Of a DNA stretch of 64,000 nucleotides, positions 51,344 through 59,964 are shown in pieces. The DNA is taken from assembly GCA_963799455.1 (NCBI GenBank), contig CAWCXF010000005.1, forward strand, positions 1-64,000, in the 5' to 3' direction. The position numbers and the translations under genes were made by a program. Source of the stretch: CAWCXF01 sp963799455. GTDB lineage: Bacteria; Pseudomonadota; Alphaproteobacteria; Rhodobacterales; Rhodobacteraceae. Numbering within the stretch: the first letter of the stretch is position 1; each line of letters begins with the position of its first letter. The notes beneath the pieces are model-generated. The model searched no databases. It was not told where the DNA came from and saw only the letters and a program-made list of their open reading frames with translations.

Positions 51344-52073
51344 GGACCTCCAGCGCGAGGCGGTGGCCTTGCGCGACCACTACGGCATCGATCACGTCGC
51401 CTATCACTGGGTCAGCTCGACGGGGGAGCATTACGGCTGCGGCACCTACTCCCTGGAGTGGCGCCAGCGCTACCTCGACAAGCAGTACCTGCGGGTCGAT
51501 CCGGTGATCATGGGGAGCTACAACCGCTTCCACCCGGTCGATTGGCGGGATCTCGACTGGTCGGGCAAGGCGGCCAAGGGCTTCCGGAAGGACGCCTTGG
51601 CGCACGGGCTCGGCAGCCAGGGTCTGTCGATCCCGATCCGGGGGCCCTCGGGGCAGTTCGCGCTCTTCACGGTCAACCACACCTGCGAGCCCGACGAGTG
51701 GGAGGCCTTCATCAAGGTCAACCGGCGCGACGTCATCCTCGTCGCGCACCTCTTCAACCAGAAGGCGCTTGAGTTCGAGGGCGAGCGCCTGCCCGACGCG
51801 TCCCGCACGCTCAGCCCCCGCGAGATCGACGTGATGACGAGCCTCGCGCTCGGCCATTCGCGGGCGCAGGCCGCGGACATGCTGGGGATCTCGGAGAGCA
51901 CGCTCAGGGTCTACATCGAGAGCGCCCGGCACAAGCTCGGCGCGCTCAACACCACCCACGCGGTGGCGCGCGCGATGACCGAGGGGCTCATCATGGTCGA
52001 GGGGTCGCGCCCCGGCCGCCAGCGCGCCACGGGGCCGGTCCACGCCGGCCCCGATTCGGACACATTCGACTAA
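51285..52073 (+). CDS. LuxR-family quorum-sensing regulator
   Basis: A protein of about 262 residues. The autoinducer-binding domain has DHVAYHWVSSTGEHYGCGTY and LDKQYLRVDPVIMGSYNRFH, carrying the Trp, Tyr and Asp-Pro signal-contact residues. The C-terminal HTH is TLSPREIDVMTSLALGHSRA, then DMLGISESTLRVYIESARHK. The start is TTG 51285 or GTG 51291; neither is strong, which fits translation coupled to the overlapping upstream ORF. It should bind the acyl-homoserine lactone made by the next gene. Confidence 0.92.
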   Translation: MTVRELEQLIERLECATSLEDLQREAVALRDHYGIDHVAYHWVSSTGEHYGCGTYSLEWRQRYLDKQYLRVDPVIMGSYNRFHPVDWRDLDWSGKAAKGFRKDALAHGLGSQGLSIPIRGPSGQFALFTVNHTCEPDEWEAFIKVNRRDVILVAHLFNQKALEFEGERLPDASRTLSPREIDVMTSLALGHSRAQAADMLGISESTLRVYIESARHKLGALNTTHAVARAMTEGLIMVEGSRPGRQRATGPVHAGPDSDTFD

Positions 52074-52163
52074 AGATCCGTCAACGTCGCGTGCGCGCCG
52101 ACCATCCGGCGTTAGCCATTCCGCCCTTAGACCTCCTCTCAACGAAGACGAGAGGGCGGACCC

Positions 52164-52808
52164 ATGCTGCACTACATCTACGGCGACCAACTCCACCTGC
52201 ACCCGACGCTGCGCGACACCATGTTCCGCGACCGCGCCCTCCAGTTCAAGGAGCGGCTCGGCTGGGAGGTGAGCGTCGACGAGGACGGCTTCGAGCGCGA
52301 CCAGTACGACGGGCTCAACCCCCTCTACGTCGTCTGGGAGCGCGCCGACGGCACCCATGGCGGCTCGATGCGCCTGCTGCCGACCACCGGGCGCACGATG
52401 GTCTCCGAGCACTTCGGCCACATCGCCGACGTCTCGGCCATCCGCTCGCCGCTGATCTGGGAGTGCACGCGCTTCTGCCTCGCGCCCGGCGCCGAGCCGC
52501 GCGTCGTCGCGGCCCTCGTGCTGGCGGTGGACGAGGTGATGCGCAACTTCGGCCTGTCGCATCTGCTGGCGGTGTTCGACGCCCGCATGGTGCGCGTCTA
52601 CCGCCGCATGGGCACCTCGCCGGAGGTGCTGGGCTCGGTGGGCGAGGGGCGCGACACGATCGCCGTGGGCCTGTGGGAGCGCGGCGGCTACGACGCGGCC
52701 GACCGCGAGCGGGTGAGCCGCGAGGCAGCACTTCCCGCGCCGCTGGTCGAGAGCTGGTTCGCGCGCTCGCTGGGCGCCCCCGAGACCAAGCTGGCCACCG
52801 CCGCCTGA
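52164..52808 (+). CDS. Acyl-homoserine-lactone synthase
   Basis: A 214-residue LuxI-family protein: MLHYIYGDQLHLHPTLRDTM, FRDRALQFKERLGWEVSVDE, FERDQYDGLNPLYVVW, GGSMRLLPTTGRTMVSEHF and IWECTRFCLAPGAEPRV. The R..F..RLGW, D.YD and RLLPTT blocks with the later E.TR carry the conserved catalytic residues. The acyl chain length cannot be read. It begins 91 bp after luxR; I looked for but did not see a convincing lux box in the gap. Confidence 0.94.
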   Translation: MLHYIYGDQLHLHPTLRDTMFRDRALQFKERLGWEVSVDEDGFERDQYDGLNPLYVVWERADGTHGGSMRLLPTTGRTMVSEHFGHIADVSAIRSPLIWECTRFCLAPGAEPRVVAALVLAVDEVMRNFGLSHLLAVFDARMVRVYRRMGTSPEVLGSVGEGRDTIAVGLWERGGYDAADRERVSREAALPAPLVESWFARSLGAPETKLATAA

Positions 52809-52968
52809 GCCGCGCGGCTCGTCAGGGAGCCCGAGCCGGGCCGCCATCCGTCCGACCCGTCCCCCGCCCCGATCCGCCCTCGGCCGCGCGGGGCGGGCCT
52901 CGCTCCCGCTCCCCCGCCGAGGCCCGGGCCCGTGGCGGCCCCGGCCCCGCCGCCCTATGCTGGGCCAC

Positions 52969-54570
52969 ATGACCGCCCCCGCCGCACGGCCCGAGGCCGC
53001 CCCAGCTCCCGCCGCCCCGGCTCCCCCCGCCGCGGCCCGGGCCGCCGTAGCGCCGCCGCCCTTCTCCGAGGATCAGGCCGCGGCCTGGGAGCGGATCGCG
53101 GGCGTCCTGCGCGGCGCCGGCGTCGATCTCGCCTCGGGCAAGTCCACGCCCCGCGCCGGCGCGCCCGAGGTCCTGGCCGTGCTGGGCCGCGCGGGCTCCG
53201 GCAAGACGCTGCTCCTGGCCGAGCTCGCCCGCATGGTCCGCGCGGCCGGCGTGCGCGTCGTCTCGGGCGACTGGGAAGGGCGCAAGCGCCGCGACCGCCG
53301 CACGCTGGCGATCCTGGCGCCGACCAACAAGGCGGCCTCGGTGCTTCGCAACCGCGGCGTGCCCGCGACCACCATCCACCGCATCCTCTACACGCCCGTC
53401 TACGACCCCCAGTACGAGGCGCTGGCCGAGTGGCTCGCGGGGGAGGGGGAGCGGCCGCCGCCGGGCGAGCTCGGCGAGGCCGCGCTCGACCGGGCGGCGG
53501 CGTTCCACGCCACCACCCCCTCGGTGCCCGGCGCGCTCGCGGCGGCGGGGCTCAGGGGCTCGGACTTCATCACCGGCTGGAAGCGGCGCGAGGAGCCGCT
53601 CGACATCGGGCTCGTCGACGAGGCCTCGATGCTCGACGCCCGCGCGATGGGCGACCTGCGCGACATCTTCCCCACGCTGGTCCTCTTCGGCGACCCGGCG
53701 CAGCTCGCGCCCATCGGCAAGGGCGCGCCGGCCGAGATGGCGGTGCGCGCGCTGCCCGAAGGGCGCCTGCTGCACCTCACGCGCGTCCATCGCCAGGAGG
53801 CCGGCAACCCGATCCTCGACCTCGCCCACGCGCTCGGCGACGCGGCGCTCGACTTCGAGGGCTTCGAGCGCCTCGTGCGAGAGGCCGCCGAGCGCGACCC
53901 GCGGGTGCGCGTCGCGGGGCGCGTGGACGCCGCGCTGATGGCGCGCTCGCCCTGCCTGGTGTGGCGCAACGCCACGCGCATCCGCCTCATCCACGCCTTC
54001 CGCGCGGCCTATGACGCGCCCCCCGACGCGCTCCTGCCGGGCGAGCCGCTGATCTGCGACGGCATCGAGCTGCCGCTGAAGCACCGCCGGCGGCGGCTCG
54101 ACCTGGAGGCGCGCGGGCTCGTGAGGGGCGCGCAGGTGATCTACCTCGGCCCCGGCCGCAAGCCCGGCTTCTCGCGGCTCCACGTGGTCGGCGCCGAGCA
54201 GCCCCAGGTCTCGGCCGCCTCGATCGTGCGCATCGAGATGCCGGGAGAGGAGGAGCCCTTCATCCCCTTCGCCGCGCGCATGGGCGCGGTGTTCCTGCAC
54301 GGCGCGGCCTGCACCATCCACAAGGCGCAGGGGAGCCAGTGGGAGCGCGTGCAGGTGTTCGCGCCCGACCTGTGGGTCGCCGCGCGCACGGGCCGCGCGG
54401 AGGACGGCCAGCCGCTGTGGAAGCGGCTCGCCTACGTGGCGATCACGCGGGCCTCCGAGGAGCTGCGCTGGGTGGTGAGGAACCGCCTCGCGCTCCCCGA
54501 GGCGCCGCTCGCCACCGCCGACCTGAGCGCCGAGGGGGCGCCGGCGCTCGACGCGCCCGAGGACGTCTAG
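52969..54570 (+). CDS. RecD-like ATP-dependent DNA helicase
   Basis: A 533-residue superfamily 1 helicase. After a Pro/Ala-rich start (about 35 residues) come a Q-like motif FSEDQAAAWERI, Walker A VLGRAGSGKTLLLAEL, ILAPTNKAASVL, motif II DIGLVDEASMLDARAMGDLR, motif III LVLFGDPAQLAPIG and a C-terminal UvrD-like half with HGAACTIHKAQGSQWERVQV and YVAITRASEELRWVV. This layout fits RecD2-like helicases acting in DNA repair. An in-frame ATG at 52957 would add four residues. There is no clear link to the luxRI pair upstream. Confidence 0.9.
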   Translation: MTAPAARPEAAPAPAAPAPPAAARAAVAPPPFSEDQAAAWERIAGVLRGAGVDLASGKSTPRAGAPEVLAVLGRAGSGKTLLLAELARMVRAAGVRVVSGDWEGRKRRDRRTLAILAPTNKAASVLRNRGVPATTIHRILYTPVYDPQYEALAEWLAGEGERPPPGELGEAALDRAAAFHATTPSVPGALAAAGLRGSDFITGWKRREEPLDIGLVDEASMLDARAMGDLRDIFPTLVLFGDPAQLAPIGKGAPAEMAVRALPEGRLLHLTRVHRQEAGNPILDLAHALGDAALDFEGFERLVREAAERDPRVRVAGRVDAALMARSPCLVWRNATRIRLIHAFRAAYDAPPDALLPGEPLICDGIELPLKHRRRRLDLEARGLVRGAQVIYLGPGRKPGFSRLHVVGAEQPQVSAASIVRIEMPGEEEPFIPFAARMGAVFLHGAACTIHKAQGSQWERVQVFAPDLWVAARTGRAEDGQPLWKRLAYVAITRASEELRWVVRNRLALPEAPLATADLSAEGAPALDAPEDV

Positions 54571-54695
54571 GGCACCCTTCGCCCCGATCGAACCGGTCAG
54601 GCGCCCGGAGGGCGCGGCCGCGAAGGAGCCCGGAGGGCGCGGCCCGCGAAGGAGACCGGAGCGTCCGAGCCGACCCCGGCGGGTCGGACCGCGCT

Positions 54696-55442
54696 CTAGG
54701 CGCGCATCAGGCGGAAGGCGGCGGAGGCGCCCCAGCCGGCGGCGACGGCGATGACGAGGCTCATCAGCCCGTAGACCGCCGGCTCGTCATGGGCGAGGTT
54801 GAACAGGAACCGCTCCAGGCCGACCTTGCGCACCGCCAGCACCGCCGATTCCTGCGCCAGCACCCGTCCGTCGCGGGTGATCAGCATGCGCGCCTCGTAG
54901 TCGCCCTCGGTGAGGTCGGGCGGCAGGTCGATCTCGGTGCGGAACAGCGCGTTCTCCCTCAGCGCCACGGCCCCCTCGGCCACGACGTAGGCGCCCGCCT
55001 CCTCGCGCATCCGGATGAGCGCCGCGACGAAGGCCTGCGGCTCGTGCGCGCCCGAGCCCACGGCGCGGATCGCACGGTGGATGGTGACGGCCTGTCGTAG
55101 ATCCTCGGTGCGCGTCAGCACCGCGTCGAGCGGCCCGGTGGTGGCCACCGCGTAGAACGACGGCGCGGCGTCGATCTCGGCCGCCTCGGCGTTGATCCAG
55201 ATGCCGGCGATGCGGTCCTTGCGGCGCACGATGACGGGCTCGAGCGGCCCCGAGACGGTGATCACCGCGTCGAGCGGCGGGCCGGGGGGCGGATCCTTGA
55301 TGGCGCCGAAGATCAGGATCCTCGAGCCCGAGAAGGTCGAGTTGATCGACACGTTCGACTGCGACAGCGCGGCCACGATCTCCTGCGCGGCGGCGGGGCC
55401 GGCCGGGAGGAGCCCGAGGGCCAGGGCGAGCGCGCGGATCAC
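54696..55442 (-). CDS. TIGR02186-family membrane protein
   Basis: A 248-residue protein from GTG 55442. Signal peptide VIRALALALGLLPAGPAAAQ, periplasmic IVAALSQSNVSINSTFSGSR and ILIFGAIKD, and a single C-terminal helix (GLMSLVIAVAAGWGASAAFR). This is the TIGR02186 layout. The start overlaps the stop of the TauE/SafE permease (GTGA), and the two families are regularly paired in alphaproteobacteria, suggesting a joint export function. Biochemical role unknown. Confidence 0.9.
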   Translation of the reverse strand: MIRALALALGLLPAGPAAAQEIVAALSQSNVSINSTFSGSRILIFGAIKDPPPGPPLDAVITVSGPLEPVIVRRKDRIAGIWINAEAAEIDAAPSFYAVATTGPLDAVLTRTEDLRQAVTIHRAIRAVGSGAHEPQAFVAALIRMREEAGAYVVAEGAVALRENALFRTEIDLPPDLTEGDYEARMLITRDGRVLAQESAVLAVRKVGLERFLFNLAHDEPAVYGLMSLVIAVAAGWGASAAFRLMRA

Positions 55443-56347
55443 GTCTCGGCCGCGATCGAGTAGAGCTCGGCGGGCTCGATCAGCAGGTCGAGCGCGAGCT
55501 TGCCGCAGACCGACAGCACCAGGAGCGCCAGCAGGATCCGGAGCTGCTCGGCCTTGAGCCTCGTGCCGAGCCGCGCGCCGAGCTGCGCGCCGACGACGCC
55601 GCCCAGCAGCAGCAGCAGCGCCAGCAGCACGTCCACCGTCTGGTTGGTGATGGCGTGCAAGAGCGTGGTGAAGGCGGTGACGAACACGATCTGGAAGAGC
55701 GAGGTGCCGATCACGACCTTGGTCGGCATGCCCAGCAGGTAGATCATGGCGGGCACCATGATGAAGCCGCCCCCCACCCCCATCACCGCCACCAGCACGC
55801 CCACCACGACGCCCACCCCGAGCGGCGGCAGCACCGACAGGTAGAGACCCGAGGCGCGGAACCGCATCTTGAGGGGCAGCGCGTGCATCCAGCCGTGATG
55901 GCGCCGGGCGCGCGCGCCGGGACGACGGGTGCGCCTGAGCGCGCGCAGGCTCTCGATCAGCATCAGGCTGCCGATCACGCCGAGGAAGAGGACGTAGGAG
56001 AGCTGCACCAGCAGATCGACCTGCCCGCGCGCGCGCAGGACGTTGAAGAGCTGGATCCCGAGCCCCGAGCCCACCAGCCCGCCCACCAGCAGCACCGTGC
56101 CCATCCTCAGATCGACCGTCCGACGCCGCAGATGCGCGAGCGCGCCCGAGACCGAGGAGGCCACGATCTGGTTGGCGCCGGTGGCGACCGCGACGGCCGG
56201 AGGGATGCCGATGAAGAACAGCATCGGCGTCATCAGGAAGCCGCCGCCGACCCCGAACATGCCCGAGAGCACGCCCACGAGGCCCCCGATGCCCAAGAGG
56301 AGGAAGGCGTTGACCGAGACCTCGGCGATGGGGAGGTAGATCTGCAC
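55439..56347 (-). CDS. TauE/SafE-family permease paired with TIGR02186
   Basis: A 302-residue protein with about eight or nine helices: GLVGVLSGMFGVGGGFLMTP and GVLVAVMGVGGGFIMVPAMI are the two half-repeat motifs (G.GGG(F)..P), and HHGWMHALPLKMRFRASGLY is the cytoplasmic loop typical of the larger members. It probably exports sulfite or another anion; the substrate is not known. The 80 bp upstream of it contain GC-rich hairpins and no gene. Confidence 0.93.
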   Translation of the reverse strand: MQIYLPIAEVSVNAFLLLGIGGLVGVLSGMFGVGGGFLMTPMLFFIGIPPAVAVATGANQIVASSVSGALAHLRRRTVDLRMGTVLLVGGLVGSGLGIQLFNVLRARGQVDLLVQLSYVLFLGVIGSLMLIESLRALRRTRRPGARARRHHGWMHALPLKMRFRASGLYLSVLPPLGVGVVVGVLVAVMGVGGGFIMVPAMIYLLGMPTKVVIGTSLFQIVFVTAFTTLLHAITNQTVDVLLALLLLLGGVVGAQLGARLGTRLKAEQLRILLALLVLSVCGKLALDLLIEPAELYSIAAET

Positions 56348-56427
56348 GGCAAAACCTTATCACGACCGGGCCGGGGGGCGCTGCCCCCCACGCCCCCCGC
56401 CGGGGGTGCGGCCCCTGCGAGGGGCGC

Positions 56428-57273
56428 TCACGACCCCAGGCCCCCGAGATGCCGTCGCAGCACGCGCTCGAGCTTCGCCGCCCCGAGCGGCGCCATCGCC
56501 TTGGTGTGCTCGTGGCCGATGGCCTCGTCGCCGAGGCCGGCGGCCATGTTGGTGATGACGGACACGGCCGCGACGCGCAGGCCGAGGAAGCGCGCGAGGA
56601 TCACCTCGGGCACCGTGGACATGCCCACGGCATCGGCGCCCAGGAGGCGGATCGCGCGGATCTCGGCGGGCGTCTCGAAGGACGGCCCCGAATACCAGGC
56701 GTAGACCCCCTCGGGCAGATCGACGCCCTCGGCGCGCGCCGCCTCGCCCAGCGCGGCGCGCATCGCGGGGTCGTAGGCGTCCGTCATCGGCACGAAGCGC
56801 GCCTCGGACCCCTCGCCGATCAGCGGGTTCAGCCCGGAGAAGTTCATGTGGTCTGCGAGCAGCATCAGCGAGCCCGTGGGACGCTCGGGCCGCAGGCTCC
56901 CGGCGGCGTTGGTGACGATCAGCGCCCCGCAGCCCAGATCCCGCAGCACCTCCAGGGGCAGGCGCATCGCGGCCGGGTCGCCGCGCTCGTAGTAGTGCTC
57001 CCGGCCCCCGAGCACGGCCACCCGCGCGCCCCCGAGGTCGCCCAGCACGAGCCGGGCGACGTGTCCCGACACGCCCGCGCGCGGGAAGCCCGCGAGCGCG
57101 TCGTAGGGGATCGAGACGCCCTCCACGGCGTCCGCGAGATGCCCCAGCCCCGAGCCGAGGATCAGGCCGAGGGCGGGCGGCTCGGCGCCGGCGCGGTCGC
57201 GGATCAGGGCGGCGGCCGTGTCGGCCGCCCCCCTCTCGGCGGCGGGCGCGCCCGTCTCAGCGCTCCTTGACAT
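56428..57273 (-). CDS. Purine nucleoside phosphorylase
   Basis: A 281-residue enzyme: LGLILGSGLGHLADAV (phosphate loop), VLGGREHYYERGDPAAMRLP, IVTNAAGSLRPERPTGSLML, DHMNFSGLNPLIG, YSGPSFETPAEIRAIRLLGA and DAVGMSTVPEVILARFLGLR. All are standard blocks of trimeric PNP (PunA/DeoD-like type II). It splits imported purine nucleosides into base and ribose-1-phosphate. It overlaps the upstream permease gene by 17 bp, so it belongs to the nucleoside uptake operon. Confidence 0.94.
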   Translation of the reverse strand: MSRSAETGAPAAERGAADTAAALIRDRAGAEPPALGLILGSGLGHLADAVEGVSIPYDALAGFPRAGVSGHVARLVLGDLGGARVAVLGGREHYYERGDPAAMRLPLEVLRDLGCGALIVTNAAGSLRPERPTGSLMLLADHMNFSGLNPLIGEGSEARFVPMTDAYDPAMRAALGEAARAEGVDLPEGVYAWYSGPSFETPAEIRAIRLLGADAVGMSTVPEVILARFLGLRVAAVSVITNMAAGLGDEAIGHEHTKAMAPLGAAKLERVLRRHLGGLGS

Positions 57274-58222
57274 AGGGCTCGCCTCCGGCGCGGGGCGGCA
57301 CGGCGCGGCCGACGAAGCCCGCCAGGATCACCACGGTGAGGATGTAGGGCAGGGCCTGGACGAAGGCGTCGGGGATCGTCACGGGGCCGAGCGGGATCGT
57401 CGGGTAGCGGTTCGAGATCGCCTCCAGGAAGCCGAACAGCAGGCAGGCCCAGAGCGCGCCCCAGGGCCGCCACTTGGCGAAGATCAGCGCGGCCAGCGCG
57501 ATGAAGCCGCGCCCCGCCGTCATCTCCCTCACGAAGCCCGCGGCGAGCCCGGTGGCGAGGTAGGCGCCCGCGATCCCCGTCAGCAGCCCGCAGATCAGCA
57601 CCGCCGAGTAGCGCAGCCGCACCACCGAGACGCCCGCGGTGTCCACCGCGCCGGGGTTCTCGCCCACCGCGCGCAGGCGCAGCCCGAAGCGCGTGCGGTA
57701 GAGCACCCACCACGACGCGGGCACCGCGAGGAGCGCCACGTAGACCAGCACCGTGTGGCCCGACACCAGATCGTCGTAGACCGGCCCGAGCAGCGGCACG
57801 TCGCGGACCGCGTCTGCGCCCGGCCATTCGATGGGGCCGAAGCGCGCGGCGCCCGAGAGCGAGGGCGTGCGGCCGCCCTGGGCGAACCAGTCCTGGGCGA
57901 TCAGCACCGTGAGCCCCGAGGCGAGGAAGTTGATCGCCACGCCCGAGATGAGCTGGTCGCCGCGGAAGGTGATCGCGGCGACCCCGTGGATCAGCGAGAA
58001 CGCCATGGCCGCGGCGACGCCCGCGCCCAGGCCCAGCCAGACCGAGCCGGTGGTGGCGGCGATCGCGGCCGAGAAGAAGGCCGAGACCAGCATCTTGCCC
58101 TCGAGCCCGATGTCGAACACGCCCGCGCGCTCGGAGAAGAGGCCGGCGAGGGCGGCGAGCAGCAGGGGCGTGGCGAGCCGCACCGAGCTGTCGAGGATCT
58201 GGATCAGGGTGGCGAAGTCCAT
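57257..58222 (-). CDS. Nucleoside ABC transporter permease (second subunit)
   Basis: A 321-residue membrane protein with about nine helices: LLLAALAGLFSERAGVFDIG, LEGKMLVSAFFSAAIAATTG, FRGDQLISGVAINFLASGLT and LIFAKWRPWGALWACLLFGF. The SERAGVxNIGLEG block is the signature of the YufQ/NupQ-type permease of BmpA-family transporters. ATG 58222 shares one base with the stop of the LysE-type gene. Function is inner-membrane nucleoside uptake with the other permease and ATPase. Confidence 0.92.
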   Translation of the reverse strand: MDFATLIQILDSSVRLATPLLLAALAGLFSERAGVFDIGLEGKMLVSAFFSAAIAATTGSVWLGLGAGVAAAMAFSLIHGVAAITFRGDQLISGVAINFLASGLTVLIAQDWFAQGGRTPSLSGAARFGPIEWPGADAVRDVPLLGPVYDDLVSGHTVLVYVALLAVPASWWVLYRTRFGLRLRAVGENPGAVDTAGVSVVRLRYSAVLICGLLTGIAGAYLATGLAAGFVREMTAGRGFIALAALIFAKWRPWGALWACLLFGFLEAISNRYPTIPLGPVTIPDAFVQALPYILTVVILAGFVGRAVPPRAGGEPYVKER

Positions 58223-58857
58223 CACGTCCTCGCCGTCAGGATGGCGGCCGAGGCGATGCAGAAGAACGCGGCCAGCGCCGACTGCACCCAGGGGCGCGCC
58301 CTGTCGTAGGCGCGCGCCGCGCCCGGGCGCGAGAAGGCGGCGGCGTAGGCCGTGAGCCCCGCGGCCGAGATCGCGGCGCAGCCGCCCACGAGGAGCGCCA
58401 TGGCCGAGGGCGGCGCGCCCGCCTCCAGGCCGAGGGCGGCGATCGCCATCCAGTAGACGGCGGCCTTGAGGTTGGTGGCCTGCACGAGGAGCCCCGCGGA
58501 CCACAGCGCGACCGGCCCGCGCCCGCGCAGCGCGCGCGTGTCGATCCGGCCCGGCGCGCGCGCGGCGCGCACCGCGCGCCAGGCCAGCACCAGCAGGTAG
58601 AGCGCGGCGGCGATCCTGAGCCCGCTCATGAACCGCTCGGAGGCCGCGATCACCGCCGCGAAGCCCGTGACGCTGACAGAGGCCCACAGCGCGGTGCCGG
58701 TGGCGATGCCGAGCGCCACGGCGATCCCGGCGCGCCGCCCGCGCCCCATCGCGGTGCCGATCACGGCGAGCTGGAGGGGGCCGGGGCTGACGAGCCCCAG
58801 CGCGATGCCGGTCCAGGCGACGGCGATGCCGGGCCAGAAGGGGGCGATCCCGCTCAT
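58222..58857 (-). CDS. LysE/RhtB-family exporter inside the ABC operon
   Basis: A 211-residue protein with five or six helices: IALGLVSPGPLQLAVIGTAM (SPGP motif), GIATGTALWASVSVTGF, AALYLLVLAWRAVRAAR and GLLVQATNLKAAVYWMAIAA (NPKA-like). These define LysE/RhtB amino-acid or metabolite exporters. ATG 58857 overlaps the permease-1 stop (ATGA) and its stop overlaps the permease-2 start. The substrate is unknown; it is unusual inside an import operon. Confidence 0.88.
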   Translation of the reverse strand: MSGIAPFWPGIAVAWTGIALGLVSPGPLQLAVIGTAMGRGRRAGIAVALGIATGTALWASVSVTGFAAVIAASERFMSGLRIAAALYLLVLAWRAVRAARAPGRIDTRALRGRGPVALWSAGLLVQATNLKAAVYWMAIAALGLEAGAPPSAMALLVGGCAAISAAGLTAYAAAFSRPGAARAYDRARPWVQSALAAFFCIASAAILTART

Positions 58858-59964
58858 TCGGCGGGCGTCCCCGGATGCGGCGAGCGCGGCCCGAAGCGCA
58901 GCAGGATCCGGCCCACCGGGTCGCGCACCATGTTGCCCAGCGCGCCCGTGAAGAGGATCACCAGCGCCTGGATGACGACGATCATCTCGCGCGGCACCGA
59001 GGTCTCGAACTCGAGCTCGGCGCCGCCCTGGTAGAGCGCGCCGAACAGGAGCGCCGCCAGCAGCACGCCGACCGGGTGCGAGCGGCCCATCAGCGCCACG
59101 GCGATGCCGACGAAGCCGGCTCCCTGGACCGAGTTCGAGCGAGAGCCGCTGCGCCTCGCCCATCACCGCGTTGACCGCCATCAGCCCCGCGAGCCCGCCC
59201 GAGATCAGCATGGCGATCATGGTGATCTTGAAGGGCGAGATGCCGGCGTAGCGCGCCGCGGGCTCGGAATGGCCATAGGCGCGGATCTCGTAGCCCAGTC
59301 GCGTGCGCCAGATCAGCAGCCAGACGAGGTAGGCGCACAGCAGCGCGAGCAGGAACGAGACGTTGAGCGGCGAGCGGCGCCAATCGACGCCCATGAGCGC
59401 GAGGAGATCCCGGGCGCTCGGCAGGTGCGTGCCGGGCGGGAAGGCGGCGGTCTCGGGGGCCATCGAGCCCGGCACCTTGAGGACGTTGACGAGGAGGTGG
59501 ATCAGCAGCGCCGAGGCGATGAAGTTGAACATGATCGTGGTGATCACGATGTGGCTGCCCCGCCGCGCCTGGAGATAGGCCGGGATCGCGGCCCAGGCCG
59601 CCCCGAAGGCCGCCGCCCCGATCACCGCGAAGGGCAGGGCGATCGCCCAGTGCGGCCAGGGGAGCGCCAGCGCCACCAGCGCGACCCCGAGCCCGCCGAG
59701 CATGGCCTGCCCCTCGCCGCCGATGTTGAACAGCCGCGCGTGGAAGGCCACGGCCACGGCGAGCCCGGTGAAGACGAAGTTGGTCGCGTAGTAGAGCGTG
59801 TAGCCCCAGCCATAGGTCGAGCCGACCGCGCCCTGCACCATGATCGTCATCGCCTCGACCGGGCTCTCGCCGATGTAGAGCACCACGAGCCCCGAGACGG
59901 CGAGCGCCAGCGCGAGGTTGAGGAGCGGGATCAGCGCCACGTCGGCCCAGCGAGGGAGGTCCAT
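58854..59964 (-). pseudogene. Nucleoside ABC transporter permease (first subunit), frameshifted
   Basis: From ATG 59964 the protein reads VVLYIGESPVEAMTIMVQGA, HARLFNIGGEGQAMLGGLGV, RGSHIVITTIMFNFIASALL and GLMAVNAVMGEAQRLSLE, typical of YufP/NupP-type permeases. A single extra base near 59136 breaks it just before the conserved NSVQGAGFVGIAVALMGRSH, which is found in the next frame and runs to TGA at 58854-58856. Without the extra base the protein would be about 369 residues with normal termini. Either a recent mutation has broken uptake or the base is a sequencing error. The rest of the operon looks intact. Confidence 0.85.

Noticed and set aside
52074..52163. lux box upstream of the synthase gene
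   Set aside because: No 18-20 bp palindrome with the expected half-sites was found in the luxR-luxI gap.
54600..54660. Repeat unit cccggagggcgcggcc after the helicase gene
   Set aside because: Only two imperfect copies in GC-rich sequence; too little to call an element.
56365..56420. Rho-independent terminator upstream of the TauE/SafE gene
   Set aside because: GC-rich inverted repeats are present but no T run follows on either strand, and such hairpins are expected by composition.
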